Source of the DNA: Solobacterium sp.
Lineage (GTDB): Bacteria > Bacillota_I > Bacilli_A > Erysipelotrichales > Erysipelotrichaceae
Reading direction: 5' to 3'
Assembly: GCA_017433125.1 (NCBI GenBank)
Contig: JAFRHT010000098.1
Span: 1 to 53,258, forward strand
DNA: 53,258 nt
Shown one piece after another: positions 32,170-39,940 of the stretch. Made by a program: the position numbers and the translations under genes. Under the pieces are notes generated by a model that was given only the letters and a program-made list of their open reading frames with translations, was not told the origin of the DNA and made no database searches. Each line of letters opens with the position of its first letter. Position 1 is the stretch's first letter.

Positions 32170-33064
32170 CCTGTTCCGGCGGGTCCCAGATGCCGGTTTC
32201 GCTGTACCTGCGGATGACTTCGATGACCTGGCTGGTCAGACCGGTCGGGGTGGAAGAACCGCTGGTGACCGCTGCATGGCGGCAGTCCGCAAACATCTCC
32301 GGCAGCAGCTGTGAGCAGTCCTCTACCAGATAAGCCGTGCCGATGCCGGCTTTTTTTCCGAGTTCGCGCAGCTGGTTGGAATTGTTGGAATGCGGATCGC
32401 CGACAACAATGAGCACATCCGTGTCTTTCAGCGCCAGGATCGCTTTCTGACGGATGGTGGTGGCATTGCAGATCTCCGGGGCCATGACCGCATCGGGGAA
32501 CCGCTGTACTGCCCGTTCGGCCAGCAATGCCGTATCAAGTATGCTCAATGTAGTCTGGTTGGTGATCAGGATATCGTGCAGTTCCGGCAGGGCATCGATC
32601 TCTTCCGCGGTGGCGATCAGATGAACCCGCGGGGAGATGCCGGCCACGCCTTCGGCTTCCGGATGCCGGTGCTTGCCGATATAGATGACATCACCGTGGG
32701 TGCAGTGCTCCCGCACAAGGTCATGGGTCTTGCGGACATCCGGGCAGGTTGCGTCGACAATGATCAGGCCTTTTTCTTCAGCCCGCGCATAAACCGCGTC
32801 ACTGACTCCGTGGGCGGTAAAGATCACCACGCCGGAACTGATATCTTCAAGCAGTTCCAGCCGGGTGCGGGCCGGGTCTTCCAGGCAGGAGATGCCCAGT
32901 TCACGGCAGGCCGCGACCACATGCGCATTATGAACAATCATGCCCAGCATGTGGACAGGTGTATCAGGATAAGCCGCAGCGGTTTCACGGGCAATCCGGA
33001 TCGCCCGGACAACACCCTGACAATAGCCACGCGGTGTTACTGCGGTTACTTCAAATTTCTGCAT
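32150..33064 (-). CDS. ispH: 4-hydroxy-3-methylbut-2-enyl diphosphate reductase
   Basis: A 304-residue IspH. The three cluster cysteines are Cys15 (GYCQGV), Cys107 (ATCPDV) and Cys199 (EICNATTIRQ). HRHPEAEG and NQTTLS are also conserved; the C-terminal substrate motif reads GSSTPTGL. It catalyses the last step of the MEP isoprenoid pathway, reducing HMBPP to IPP and DMAPP. ATG 33064 is chosen because GGAGG lies 9 bases upstream; an in-frame TTG at 33073 is closer to that site. Divergent from the cshB-like helicase, in the same neighbourhood as in Bacillus (ispH-cshB-nfo), but on the opposite strand. ispG is about 2.3 kb away, also on the minus strand. Confidence 0.95.
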   Translation of the reverse strand: MQKFEVTAVTPRGYCQGVVRAIRIARETAAAYPDTPVHMLGMIVHNAHVVAACRELGISCLEDPARTRLELLEDISSGVVIFTAHGVSDAVYARAEEKGLIIVDATCPDVRKTHDLVREHCTHGDVIYIGKHRHPEAEGVAGISPRVHLIATAEEIDALPELHDILITNQTTLSILDTALLAERAVQRFPDAVMAPEICNATTIRQKAILALKDTDVLIVVGDPHSNNSNQLRELGKKAGIGTAYLVEDCSQLLPEMFADCRHAAVTSGSSTPTGLTSQVIEVIRRYSETGIWDPPEQVSAAVL

Positions 33065-33128
33065 GCTTTCCAACCTCCGGAAAAATCTGTATAATCATTA
33101 TGCTTATTAATAGTAACACAGGTGAAAT

Positions 33129-34502
33129 ATGAAAAAGTTTGAAGATTTTAATCTGCAGCCGGAGACGATGTCCTTCCTGCAGCAGAATGGGTTTACAGTA
33201 CCGACCCCGATCCAGGAACAGGTGATTCCGCCGGCTCTGCGGGGCAAGGACATCATCGGTATCAGCCGGACCGGCACCGGCAAGACACATGCCTATCTGG
33301 TTCCGGTCATGGAACGTCTCAAACCTTCCGAGGACCGGGTGCAGGCAGTCATTACGGCCCCGACCCGGGAACTGGCTGCCCAGATTTATGACCGGGCTCA
33401 GGTCATGCAGAAAGTTAATCCGGAGATCCGCATCCGTCTTTATGTGGGCGGCCGGAGCCGCAGCCGGGATATCGAACAGCTGGAGAACAGCCAGCCGCAC
33501 ATCGTAATCGGTACGCCGGGCCGGATCCGCGATCTGTTCCTCAAGGAAGGGGGACTGCGTCTGGATACGGCTGACACACTGATTGTTGATGAAGCGGACA
33601 TGACTCTGGAATACGGCTTCCTGGATGATATCGACGCGTTTGCCGGACGGATGAAGGAAGACCTGCAGATGCTGGTTTTCAGCGCGACCATTCCGGACCA
33701 GCTGCAGCCGTTCCTGAAAAAATACATGCATCATCCGCTGACTTTCCGGATTGAGGAGGAAGAGCGGTTTACACCGGAGATCCGCCATGTTCTGGTGCCG
33801 TGCTATCATCACAGTTACGCCGACACGATCCTGCGGATCCTGCCGGGCTTTCAGCCGTATGTCTGCCTGATCTTTGCCAATACCCGCACCGAAGCAGAGA
33901 ACATCGCGGCATCACTGCGCAGCCATGGCTGCAGCGTAACAGAGCTGCATGGTAATCTGGAAAGCCGCCGGAGAAAGCAGGCCATGAAGGAGTTTGCCGG
34001 CAGTGTGAAGACCTATGTCGTGGCGACCGATATCGCTGCCCGCGGGATTGACAACGATACAGTCACCCATGTCATTTCCTGCGGTTTCCCGAGCGATCTG
34101 AATTTCTATGTGCACCGTGCCGGCAGAACCGGCCGGGCCGGGACCAAAGGCACATGTTTTGCCCTGTACCATGAAGAAGATGATGAAGCCATCCGCAGTC
34201 TTATGAACCGGGGCATCAGATTCGAACATCAGCGCTACCGGCAGAACGGCTGGCAGAACCTGCGGCCGTACGGGCAGAAGAAACAGAAAAAAGATGATGC
34301 CATGGAAAAGCAGATTGCCATGATGATGACCAAGAAGAACACGAAGGTCAAACCCGGATACAAGAAAAAGCGGGCCGCCGCAATCGAGAAGCTCCAGCAG
34401 CAGAAGAAACGTGAATTCATCCGGGCTAAAATCCGTGAGGAAAAGAAAGCCCGTTACCGCCAGAACGCCCTCAGTCAGGCAGAAACAGGAAAAAAGAAAT
34501 GA
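33129..34502 (+). CDS. cshB: DEAD-box RNA helicase, CshB-like
   Basis: A 457-residue helicase with a Q motif (TPIQEQVIP near residues 26-34), motif I SRTGTGKT (46-53), PTRELA, motif II DEAD (154-157), motif III SAT, and motif VI HRAGRTGRAG. The C-terminal tail (about 380-457) is strongly basic and rich in Lys, Arg and Gln, suited to RNA binding. The SRTGTGKTHAYL motif and the neighbour nfo (overlap 4 bases) match CshB of Bacillus, a cold-shock helicase. AGGTG precedes ATG 33129 and TATAAT (33090-33095) with TTTCCA upstream may be its promoter. Divergent from ispH. Confidence 0.92.
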   Translation: MKKFEDFNLQPETMSFLQQNGFTVPTPIQEQVIPPALRGKDIIGISRTGTGKTHAYLVPVMERLKPSEDRVQAVITAPTRELAAQIYDRAQVMQKVNPEIRIRLYVGGRSRSRDIEQLENSQPHIVIGTPGRIRDLFLKEGGLRLDTADTLIVDEADMTLEYGFLDDIDAFAGRMKEDLQMLVFSATIPDQLQPFLKKYMHHPLTFRIEEEERFTPEIRHVLVPCYHHSYADTILRILPGFQPYVCLIFANTRTEAENIAASLRSHGCSVTELHGNLESRRRKQAMKEFAGSVKTYVVATDIAARGIDNDTVTHVISCGFPSDLNFYVHRAGRTGRAGTKGTCFALYHEEDDEAIRSLMNRGIRFEHQRYRQNGWQNLRPYGQKKQKKDDAMEKQIAMMMTKKNTKVKPGYKKKRAAAIEKLQQQKKREFIRAKIREEKKARYRQNALSQAETGKKK

Positions 34503-35344
34503 TTATCGGTTCACATGTGAAGATGGGGGCGCCTGATTTCGTTGCCGGCAGTGTGAAGGAAGCCCTGGGTTACGGGGCCAATGCCCTGATGCTGTACACC
34601 GGGGCACCGCAGAACACCCGCCGCCGGCCGGTGGCAGAACTGCATATTCCGGAAGCCCGGCAGCTGATGGCGGAAAACGGAATTGCCCCGGAACACCTGG
34701 TTGTCCATGCGCCGTACCTGATCAACCCGGCCAATTCCGTCAAACCGGAAGTGGCGCAGCTGGCTGTGGAGTTCCTGCAGTCGGAAATTGAGAGAACAGC
34801 GGCGATCGGCGCCAGATATATCGTGCTGCACCCGGGATCCTATACGGCAACGGATATGGAGACCGGTATTGCGACTGTTATTGCCCAGCTCAACCGGCTG
34901 CCGGAGATTCCGGCGGGGATTGTGATCTGCCTGGAAACCATGGCCGGCAAGGGCAGTGAAGTCGGTTACCGCTTTGAACAGCTGCAGGAAGTTCTGTCCG
35001 GGCTGCGGGAACCGGAGCACTTCGGTGTGTGTTTTGATACCTGCCATACCCACGATGCCGGTTATGACCTGAATGACTTTGACGGTGTCCTGGCGGAATT
35101 TGACCGGATAATCGGTCTGGATCGGCTGAAGGTTGTTCATCTGAACGATTCAAAAAATGAGCGCGGGGCCCGCAAGGACCGTCATGCCAATATCGGGGAA
35201 GGAAAAATCGGCTTTGAGATTCTGAACCGGATTGCGCATCATCCGCAGTTTGCGGCCATCCCGGTCATTCTCGAAACACCATATGTGGATGACAAGCCCC
35301 CGTATGGCCGGGAAATTGCCATGCTCAAAGCCGGAAAGATGTAA
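34499..35344 (+). CDS. nfo: Endonuclease IV (AP endonuclease)
   Basis: A 281-residue DNA repair enzyme of the usual Nfo length. The N-terminal GSHVKM, the zinc-ligand motifs VVHAPYLIN, LHPGS and LETMAGKGSEVG, FDTCHTHDAGYD, HLNDSKNERGARKDRHANIGEGKIG, and the C-terminal LETP all match the TIM-barrel family with its trinuclear zinc site. It cuts DNA at abasic sites. The start overlaps the helicase stop (ATGA), indicating co-transcription. A bidirectional terminator follows before convergent ispG. Confidence 0.96.
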   Translation: MIIGSHVKMGAPDFVAGSVKEALGYGANALMLYTGAPQNTRRRPVAELHIPEARQLMAENGIAPEHLVVHAPYLINPANSVKPEVAQLAVEFLQSEIERTAAIGARYIVLHPGSYTATDMETGIATVIAQLNRLPEIPAGIVICLETMAGKGSEVGYRFEQLQEVLSGLREPEHFGVCFDTCHTHDAGYDLNDFDGVLAEFDRIIGLDRLKVVHLNDSKNERGARKDRHANIGEGKIGFEILNRIAHHPQFAAIPVILETPYVDDKPPYGREIAMLKAGKM

Positions 35345-35356
35345 ACGGCGCAGAAG

Positions 35357-35386
35357 AAAACTGTATGTCTGAACATACAGTTTTTT
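35357..35386. terminator. Bidirectional terminator between nfo and ispG
   Basis: ACTGTATG/CATACAGT stem (35360-35381) with a 6-base loop, flanked by As on the left and six Ts on the right, so it can work on both strands. It ends just before the ispG stop. Confidence 0.88.
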
Positions 35387-35387
35387 G

Positions 35388-36455
35388 TTACTCACCGGAT
35401 TCGTTAACCATCCTGAGGATTTCCGCCTTCAGGGCATCCAGCAGTTCAGCCTGGGGAACAGTGCGGACCCGTTCGCCATGACGGAACAGGATACCCGAAT
35501 CATAGCCGCCGGCAATGCCGACATCAGCCCGGGAAGCTTCCTGGATGCCGTTGACCGGACAGCCCATGACAGCAACACTGATATCCGCGTGGATATCCTG
35601 CAGGAACGTTTCCACTTCCTTGACGATCGGGATCATATCATACTGAATCCGGCCGCAGGTCGGGCAGGCAATCAGTTCCGGAACACCTTCAATCAGGTCA
35701 AAGCACTTCAGCAGCTGTTTGGCGATGATCAGTTCATCTTCCGGCGGTCCGGACACAGAAACCCGGATAGTATCACCGATGCCTTCATGCAGCAGGGTGC
35801 CCAGGGCAGCAGAGGACTTGACGGCACTCTCCGTAAACCCGCCGGCTTCTGTCACGCCCAGGTGCAGCGGGTAGGGGAATACTTCGGCTGCGGCCTCATA
35901 TGCTTCGATTGTCAGTCTGACATTGCTTGACTTGAATGAAAGACAGATATCATGGAAGTCCATGCTTTCCAGGATATCGACATGTTTTTTTGCGCTTTCA
36001 ATCATGGCAGCAGCACAGGGCCCGCCGTATTTGTCCAGCACTTCCTTTTCCAGGGAGCCGCTGTTGATGCCGATACGGATCGGTACGCGGCGCTCACGGC
36101 AGCCGTTGACAACGGCTTCCGTATGTTCGCGCACCCCGATATTACCAGGGTTGATGCGGATTGCGTCAATGCCGCCTTCCAGGCTCATCAGCGCCAGACG
36201 ATAATTGAAATGAATATCCGCCACCAGCGGAACGCTTGTCCTGGCTTTGAGCTCTTTGATGGCCAGCGCGTCTTTTTCATCCAGTACAGCAACCCGGACG
36301 AGCTCGCAGCCGCCGGATGCGAGCCGGTTGATCTGAGCCGCTGCTGCTTCGATATTCTTGCAGGGTATATTGGTCATTGACTGCAGGATACAGCGGTTCT
36401 GGCCGCCGATCTGTATATTGCCGACATAGATCGGCCTTGTCTCTGTTCTTTTCAT
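35388..36455 (-). CDS. ispG: 4-hydroxy-3-methylbut-2-en-1-yl diphosphate synthase
   Basis: A 355-residue IspG (GcpE). The N-terminal TIM barrel begins TRPIYVGNIQIGG and includes VRVAV, DIHFNYRLAL and RINPGNIG. The C-terminal cluster motifs are CPTCGR and MGCPVNG, whose cysteines hold the [4Fe-4S] cluster. It converts MEcPP to HMBPP, the step before IspH, in the MEP pathway. GGAGGAATTCCC precedes ATG 36455; the frame is open to 36476 without a ribosome site. It is monocistronic by flanking signals. Confidence 0.96.
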   Translation of the reverse strand: MKRTETRPIYVGNIQIGGQNRCILQSMTNIPCKNIEAAAAQINRLASGGCELVRVAVLDEKDALAIKELKARTSVPLVADIHFNYRLALMSLEGGIDAIRINPGNIGVREHTEAVVNGCRERRVPIRIGINSGSLEKEVLDKYGGPCAAAMIESAKKHVDILESMDFHDICLSFKSSNVRLTIEAYEAAAEVFPYPLHLGVTEAGGFTESAVKSSAALGTLLHEGIGDTIRVSVSGPPEDELIIAKQLLKCFDLIEGVPELIACPTCGRIQYDMIPIVKEVETFLQDIHADISVAVMGCPVNGIQEASRADVGIAGGYDSGILFRHGERVRTVPQAELLDALKAEILRMVNESGE

Positions 36456-36475
36456 GGGAATTCCTCCGCAAGGCA

Positions 36476-36484
36476 ATTATCGCA
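36476..36484 (-). promoter_or_regulatory. Extended -10 promoter for ispG
   Basis: On the minus strand TGC-GATAAT (fwd 36476-36484), about 20 bases before the ispG start. No clear -35. Confidence 0.45.
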
Positions 36485-36520
36485 TTGTTCAAAAAAATAT
36501 GCGAGGGCTTCGTTTTATCG

Positions 36521-36549
36521 TTGGAAATTTAACCTCCCTGTGATATACT
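36521..36549 (+). promoter_or_regulatory. Promoter for rpmG
   Basis: TTGGAA (36521-36526), a 17-base spacer and an extended -10 TGA-TATACT (36541-36549). It is divergent from the ispG promoter. Confidence 0.82.
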
Positions 36550-36580
36550 CTTACTGCAGTTATTTTTGGAGGTTATTAAA

Positions 36581-36733
36581 ATGCCAAGAGAGAACATTAC
36601 TTTCAAGTGCAGTGTCTGCGGGGAAGAAAACTATATCGGAACCAGAAACAAGCGTAAGCACACTGAAAAAATGGAAATTTTGAAGTACTGCCCGCGCTGC
36701 AATAAGAAGACTTTGCATAAGGAGAAAAAATAA
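36581..36733 (+). CDS. rpmG: 50S ribosomal protein L33 (zinc-binding form)
   Basis: A 50-residue protein starting MPRENITFKCSVCGEENYI and ending LKYCPRCNKKTLHKEKK. Two CxxC pairs (Cys10/Cys13 and Cys37/Cys40) form the zinc ribbon of the C+ paralogue type. L33 is a large-subunit protein near the E site. GGAGG lies about 8 bases before ATG 36581. In many genomes rpmG precedes secE-nusG, but here it is alone. The stop codon lies inside the following terminator stem. Zinc-dependent paralogues often have zinc-independent copies elsewhere. Confidence 0.96.
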   Translation: MPRENITFKCSVCGEENYIGTRNKRKHTEKMEILKYCPRCNKKTLHKEKK

Positions 36734-36752
36734 CCGCTTCCGGTTATTTTTT
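36730..36752 (+). terminator. Terminator overlapping the rpmG stop
   Basis: ATAACCG/CGGTTAT stem (36730-36747) with loop CTTC and five more Ts. It begins within the last rpmG codon and ends 11 bases before the next gene. Confidence 0.82.
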
Positions 36753-36763
36753 GTTAAACGGAT

Positions 36764-37357
36764 ATGAAACTGGAAACATTGCCGATCGGTCCATACGAAG
36801 AGAATATCTATATCCTGCACGAAGACAGCCATGTCCTGATCATTGACCCGGGCCGTTTTCCTGCGGAGCTCATGAAGCATATCAGTCCGCAGGAAACCGT
36901 GGACGGGATTGTCCTGACCCATGGCCACTCGGATCATACCGGGGCTGTTGATGACCTGGCAGAAGCCCTGCACTGCCCGGTTTTCATGCACCATGGTGAC
37001 CTGCCGCTGACCGATCCGTCTTACCGGCTTGCGGCCGGCGCCCCGGTTTATACAGAACTGAAAGATTTGCCGGAAGGTGAACTGCAGGTCGGGACTTTTG
37101 CCCTGCGGATTTATCATACTCCGGGGCACAGCGCCGGCAGTATTCTGGTTCGGTACAGGAACCATCTGTTCACGGGGGACACACTGTTTGCCGGTTCAAT
37201 CGGCCGGACAGACCTGTTCGGCGGGGATGAAGAGGAGATGCTTGCATCGCTGCAGTTTATCAGGACCCTGCCGCATGACCTGGCGGTTTATCCCGGGCAT
37301 GGCCCGGCCAGCACCATCGCCAGGGAACTGAAATGGAATCCCTATCTGCAGTTCTGA
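36764..37357 (+). CDS. Metallo-beta-lactamase-fold hydrolase, glyoxalase II-like (YqgX-like)
   Basis: A 197-residue enzyme with the metal motif HGHSDH (His53, His55, Asp57, His58), a later TPGHSAGS (His about 124), FTGDTLF (aspartate) and YPGHGP (C-terminal histidine). This is the short glyoxalase II/YqgX type, hydrolysing thioesters such as S-lactoyl derivatives; the substrate is not certain. There is no promoter or good ribosome site between the rpmG terminator and ATG 36764, so it may rely on read-through. Its stop abuts the convergent comGG stop (37357/37358). Confidence 0.88.
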   Translation: MKLETLPIGPYEENIYILHEDSHVLIIDPGRFPAELMKHISPQETVDGIVLTHGHSDHTGAVDDLAEALHCPVFMHHGDLPLTDPSYRLAAGAPVYTELKDLPEGELQVGTFALRIYHTPGHSAGSILVRYRNHLFTGDTLFAGSIGRTDLFGGDEEEMLASLQFIRTLPHDLAVYPGHGPASTIARELKWNPYLQF

Positions 37358-37720
37358 TTACCGGCTGACGGAATAATCATACAGATAACCGCCGCGGCAT
37401 TCATAGACAAGTACCTCCGGCACCGGTTCCGTCACAGTTACGAAGATGGTATCCCCGTCATAACGGACCGCAGCATATATATCATCAATACAAATCCGGG
37501 TGAGTTCAGCACGCTCATTGCGGACTTCACACTGCAGTACGGAAGTGATTGCCACTTCCGTTTTTGTCTGTTTCAGGATCGTCTGCAGGTTTTCGGCTGC
37601 GGTCAGCCGGTACTGCATGTTGGTCAGCGCCAGCATCACTACCTGGCTCAGAAACAGGAAAGCCGCCAGAAAGAGTGTGCTGATAAAACCTTTACGATAT
37701 GGGGACGAGGGTATTTTCAT
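37358..37720 (-). CDS. comGG: ComGG-like minor pseudopilin
   Basis: A 120-residue protein, last gene of the comG operon. The N-terminus is basic and leads to RKGFISTLFLAAFLFLSQVV, a prepilin-like membrane helix with the G|F cleavage point but no Glu at +5, as in ComGG of Bacillus. Residues 45-120 form a small soluble domain with an ECRGGYLYDYS end. It should join the competence pseudopilus after processing by ComC-like peptidase. AAGGA precedes ATG 37720 by 7 bases; it overlaps comGF by 29 bases. Assignment rests mainly on position and the helix. Confidence 0.75.
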   Translation of the reverse strand: MKIPSSPYRKGFISTLFLAAFLFLSQVVMLALTNMQYRLTAAENLQTILKQTKTEVAITSVLQCEVRNERAELTRICIDDIYAAVRYDGDTIFVTVTEPVPEVLVYECRGGYLYDYSVSR

Positions 37721-38102
37721 GATATTTTCCTTCCCGTCCGGTATGCAGATACAGCACCCCGTCACTGACGGAAAACGTGCATTGCTCCAGTTCCGTCAGA
37801 AAGATCTGTGTACCGGGCTGCAGAATCAGGCTGCCGTTGACCAGGGAAATCCGGGCTTCTTCTTCGTGATAGATGAAAGTGACCTGGTGCGCGCCAATCT
37901 CCATATCATGGGAAAGGGACAGGATACGGCGCAGCTGACACAGGGCAATTTCATCCTGAATCAGCGGTGAGGGTATCAGCAGCAGACGAAGGGCATTGAG
38001 ACTGGCCATGACCGCCGGCAGACAGGCCAGGGCAGTCAGCAGGACAATCAGTGCCTGTTCCAGGATCATTCCGGCTCTGTGATTTCTTCTTCGTCTGTAC
38101 AC
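37692..38102 (-). CDS. comGF: ComGF-like minor pseudopilin
   Basis: A 136-residue protein. GTG 38102 is chosen: GGAG lies 8 bases upstream, and it adds a basic leader (RRRRNHRA) before GMILEQALIVLLTALACLP. With Gly as +1, Glu falls at +5, as in the streptococcal ComGF/CglF pattern. The alternative ATG 38069 overlaps the comGE stop (ATGA) but would delete this leader. The soluble part contains DEIALCQLRRIL and EARISLVNGSLIL, like the ComGF domain. It is part of the competence pseudopilus that helps DNA cross the cell wall. Confidence 0.75.
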   Translation of the reverse strand: MYRRRRNHRAGMILEQALIVLLTALACLPAVMASLNALRLLLIPSPLIQDEIALCQLRRILSLSHDMEIGAHQVTFIYHEEEARISLVNGSLILQPGTQIFLTELEQCTFSVSDGVLYLHTGREGKYHENTLVPIS

Positions 38103-38284
38103 AGGACACACTCCGGAATCATACGGATTCCCTGATCATATGTTTCCTCGGCCCGGTTCAGGGCTGCTTCAACTGCCAGCTCAGTGTGCCCGGCAGCCGG
38201 CAAGGCCGCACTGGTTACCAGGGCAATCATGGCAGTCAGAAAGACAACAATCATGGCATCCGTCAGCAGATAGCCTTTTCTCAT
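38066..38284 (-). CDS. comGE: ComGE-like minor pseudopilin
   Basis: A 72-residue protein with MRKGYLLTDAMIVVFLTAMIALV at the N-terminus. This is a prepilin helix with cleavage after Gly4; Asp replaces the usual Glu at +5. Two cysteines lie in the acidic C-terminal tail (CVLC). It overlaps comGD by 4 bases (ATGA). ComGE is identified by position, size and N-terminal helix; sequence conservation in this family is low. Confidence 0.7.
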   Translation of the reverse strand: MRKGYLLTDAMIVVFLTAMIALVTSAALPAAGHTELAVEAALNRAEETYDQGIRMIPECVLCTDEEEITEPE

Positions 38285-38589
38285 CGAAAAACCAGCCGCC
38301 CGCCGCCCAGTTCGATGATGATCAGGCTCTTCCGGCCGGGAAAAGTGACGGTCCTGGCCTGATTAACATTGCCGGCCCCGTTGAAGTGGATGCCTTCTGT
38401 TCCCGGCAGATCCACCGGCAGGATTTCCGCCGCCGCCATGGCTTTTGTCTGGCGCAGCAGGTATTCATCCGTGAAGGCATGATACTGCATTGTTTCACTC
38501 ATGTCAGGCTGCAGGGCCAGCGGTGCCAGGGATACCATGACCAGCAGAACCAGAAGGCATTCAAGCAGGGCAAATCCCTTACTGCGCAT
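38281..38589 (-). CDS. comGD: ComGD-like pseudopilin
   Basis: A 102-residue protein beginning MRSKGFALLECLLVLLVMVSL: cleavage after Gly, Glu at +5. The soluble part includes QTKAMAAAEILPVDLPG and a C-terminal IIIELGGGRLVF strand. ATG 38589 overlaps the comGC end by 11 bases; the frame is open upstream to 38628 but would delay the prepilin motif. Minor pseudopilin of the DNA-uptake apparatus. Confidence 0.8.
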   Translation of the reverse strand: MRSKGFALLECLLVLLVMVSLAPLALQPDMSETMQYHAFTDEYLLRQTKAMAAAEILPVDLPGTEGIHFNGAGNVNQARTVTFPGRKSLIIIELGGGRLVFR

Positions 38590-38878
38590 AAGCCTGTCCG
38601 CCGGAAATAACGATGGTCTTTTCATCACAGCGGGTCTGTTCTTCCGTCATCAGGCCGGCACTGATCAGGTCACTGACACTGCCGGGATTCTGATCATATT
38701 CCAGCCGGTACTGCAGGATGGCGCTGTCAGCCACCTTGATCAGCGCATCACAGCCTTTTTTATCCACAATGCCCAGAACAGTCTGGATATTCGGGACGGT
38801 CAGCAGGAACAGGATGGAAATGATCGTGACAACAATGACCATTTCCAGCAGGGTAAAACCTTTTCGCAATTGTTTCAT
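38579..38878 (-). CDS. comGC: Major competence pseudopilin ComGC
   Basis: A 99-residue pseudopilin with leader MKQLRKG|FTLLEMVIVVTIISILFLL: cleavage after Gly7 and Glu at +5. Two cysteines (Cys43, Cys84) could form the intramolecular disulfide known for Bacillus ComGC. It is the main subunit of the competence pseudopilus. AGGAGGT precedes ATG 38878. It follows comGB closely (12-base gap) in the operon. Confidence 0.9.
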   Translation of the reverse strand: MKQLRKGFTLLEMVIVVTIISILFLLTVPNIQTVLGIVDKKGCDALIKVADSAILQYRLEYDQNPGSVSDLISAGLMTEEQTRCDEKTIVISGGQAYAQ

Positions 38879-38890
38879 ATTTGATACCTC

Positions 38891-39940
38891 CTATAGATTT
38901 GTCATGATGGAAAGGGGCAGCAGCAGGATCTGATACATCATGATGACAATCAGGCCGATCAGGGCATACGCCAGCATCTGCAGATACCGTGTCAGCCGGC
39001 GGCAGCGCCGGAACAGACGATCCCGGGCTGTGTCCAGATATCCATCGAGCATAGCCTCCATTCCGGCCCCGGAAGCGGCAATCCGGATGAACCGCAGCAG
39101 GGCGGATTCCAGCAGTGGCGTTTCGGCTGCCTGAACAAACGGGTCACCCCGGTTCAGGGAACCGTCAAGCACTTCGGCGATATGGGCGGTCAGCGGACGG
39201 TGAGACATGTTCCGCAGCAGTTCCATGGCCTGGCGGGTGGAGATTTTCCGGGCCAGGCACTGACTGAAGAAACGGACAAAGACAATGGATTCGTATTCGA
39301 TCCACAGCGAATCTGGAAAACACTTCAGCAGGAACTCATATGCTTTGATGCGGTAAGCAGGTATCCGGATCAGCATCAGGAAACCGGCGGCTCCAAGCAT
39401 GGCCAGGAGACCTGCAATGCCGGTCAGAAAAGCCGTTTTCTGCAGAACGGCAAAGCTGTCCAGGGGGACATGGAAGCCGGACATCATCGTGATGAGCGGC
39501 GGAAAACAGAAGCGGGAAAACAGCAGGATGCCGGTAATGGTGCCGCTGAGCAGCAGGAGGGGATATGCCAGCTGCCTGATCATTTCCCGGCGCAGTTTCT
39601 GCTCGGATGAACTCATTTCCCAGGCCAGTGACAGCGCTGTCACAAAAGGCAGCCAGCGCAGAAACCCGGCTGCATATACCCGGAAACGCTGCGGCAGACA
39701 GGCAGGAAAGAAGCTGTCCAGAGCATGTCCCCGGGCCAGCTCGTCCCGGATGGCCGCAAAGGCTTCCCGGTTGTGCTTCTGCTCGATTAAGGACATGCTT
39801 TCCGTCAGCGAGAAGCCGCTTTCCATCAGCCTGACAAGCCCTTCCAGGTCCAGGGCGTCAATCAAGATCCGCCGCTGCCTGATCCGCGCTGACCAGGCCG
39901 GCGGCCACAGCTTCTGCCAGCTTGGACGCCAGCGGGACAA
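38891..39940 (-). CDS. comGB: ComGB, GspF-family membrane platform protein
   Basis: A 349-residue type II secretion/type IV pilus F-family protein. It has two repeats, each with a helical cytoplasmic domain and membrane helices (RQLAYPLLLLSGTITGILLF, GIAGLLAMLGAAGFLMLI, and the C-terminal YALIGLIVIMMYQILLLPL). LVRLMESGFSLTESMSLIEQKH is the typical N-terminal F-domain. No ATG exists near the N-terminus: TTG 39940 gives the family-like length but overlaps comGA by 83 bases, while TTG 39865 overlaps the comGA stop by 8 bases. The start is therefore uncertain. It anchors the ComGA ATPase to the pseudopilus machinery. Confidence 0.88.
   Translation of the reverse strand: MSRWRPSWQKLWPPAWSARIRQRRILIDALDLEGLVRLMESGFSLTESMSLIEQKHNREAFAAIRDELARGHALDSFFPACLPQRFRVYAAGFLRWLPFVTALSLAWEMSSSEQKLRREMIRQLAYPLLLLSGTITGILLFSRFCFPPLITMMSGFHVPLDSFAVLQKTAFLTGIAGLLAMLGAAGFLMLIRIPAYRIKAYEFLLKCFPDSLWIEYESIVFVRFFSQCLARKISTRQAMELLRNMSHRPLTAHIAEVLDGSLNRGDPFVQAAETPLLESALLRFIRIAASGAGMEAMLDGYLDTARDRLFRRCRRLTRYLQMLAYALIGLIVIMMYQILLLPLSIMTNL

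Noticed and set aside
38066-38111. ATG 38069 as comGF start (ATGA coupling with comGE)
   Set aside because: It removes the basic leader and misplaces the prepilin Glu; GTG 38102 has GGAG at 8 bases and gives the expected +5 Glu.
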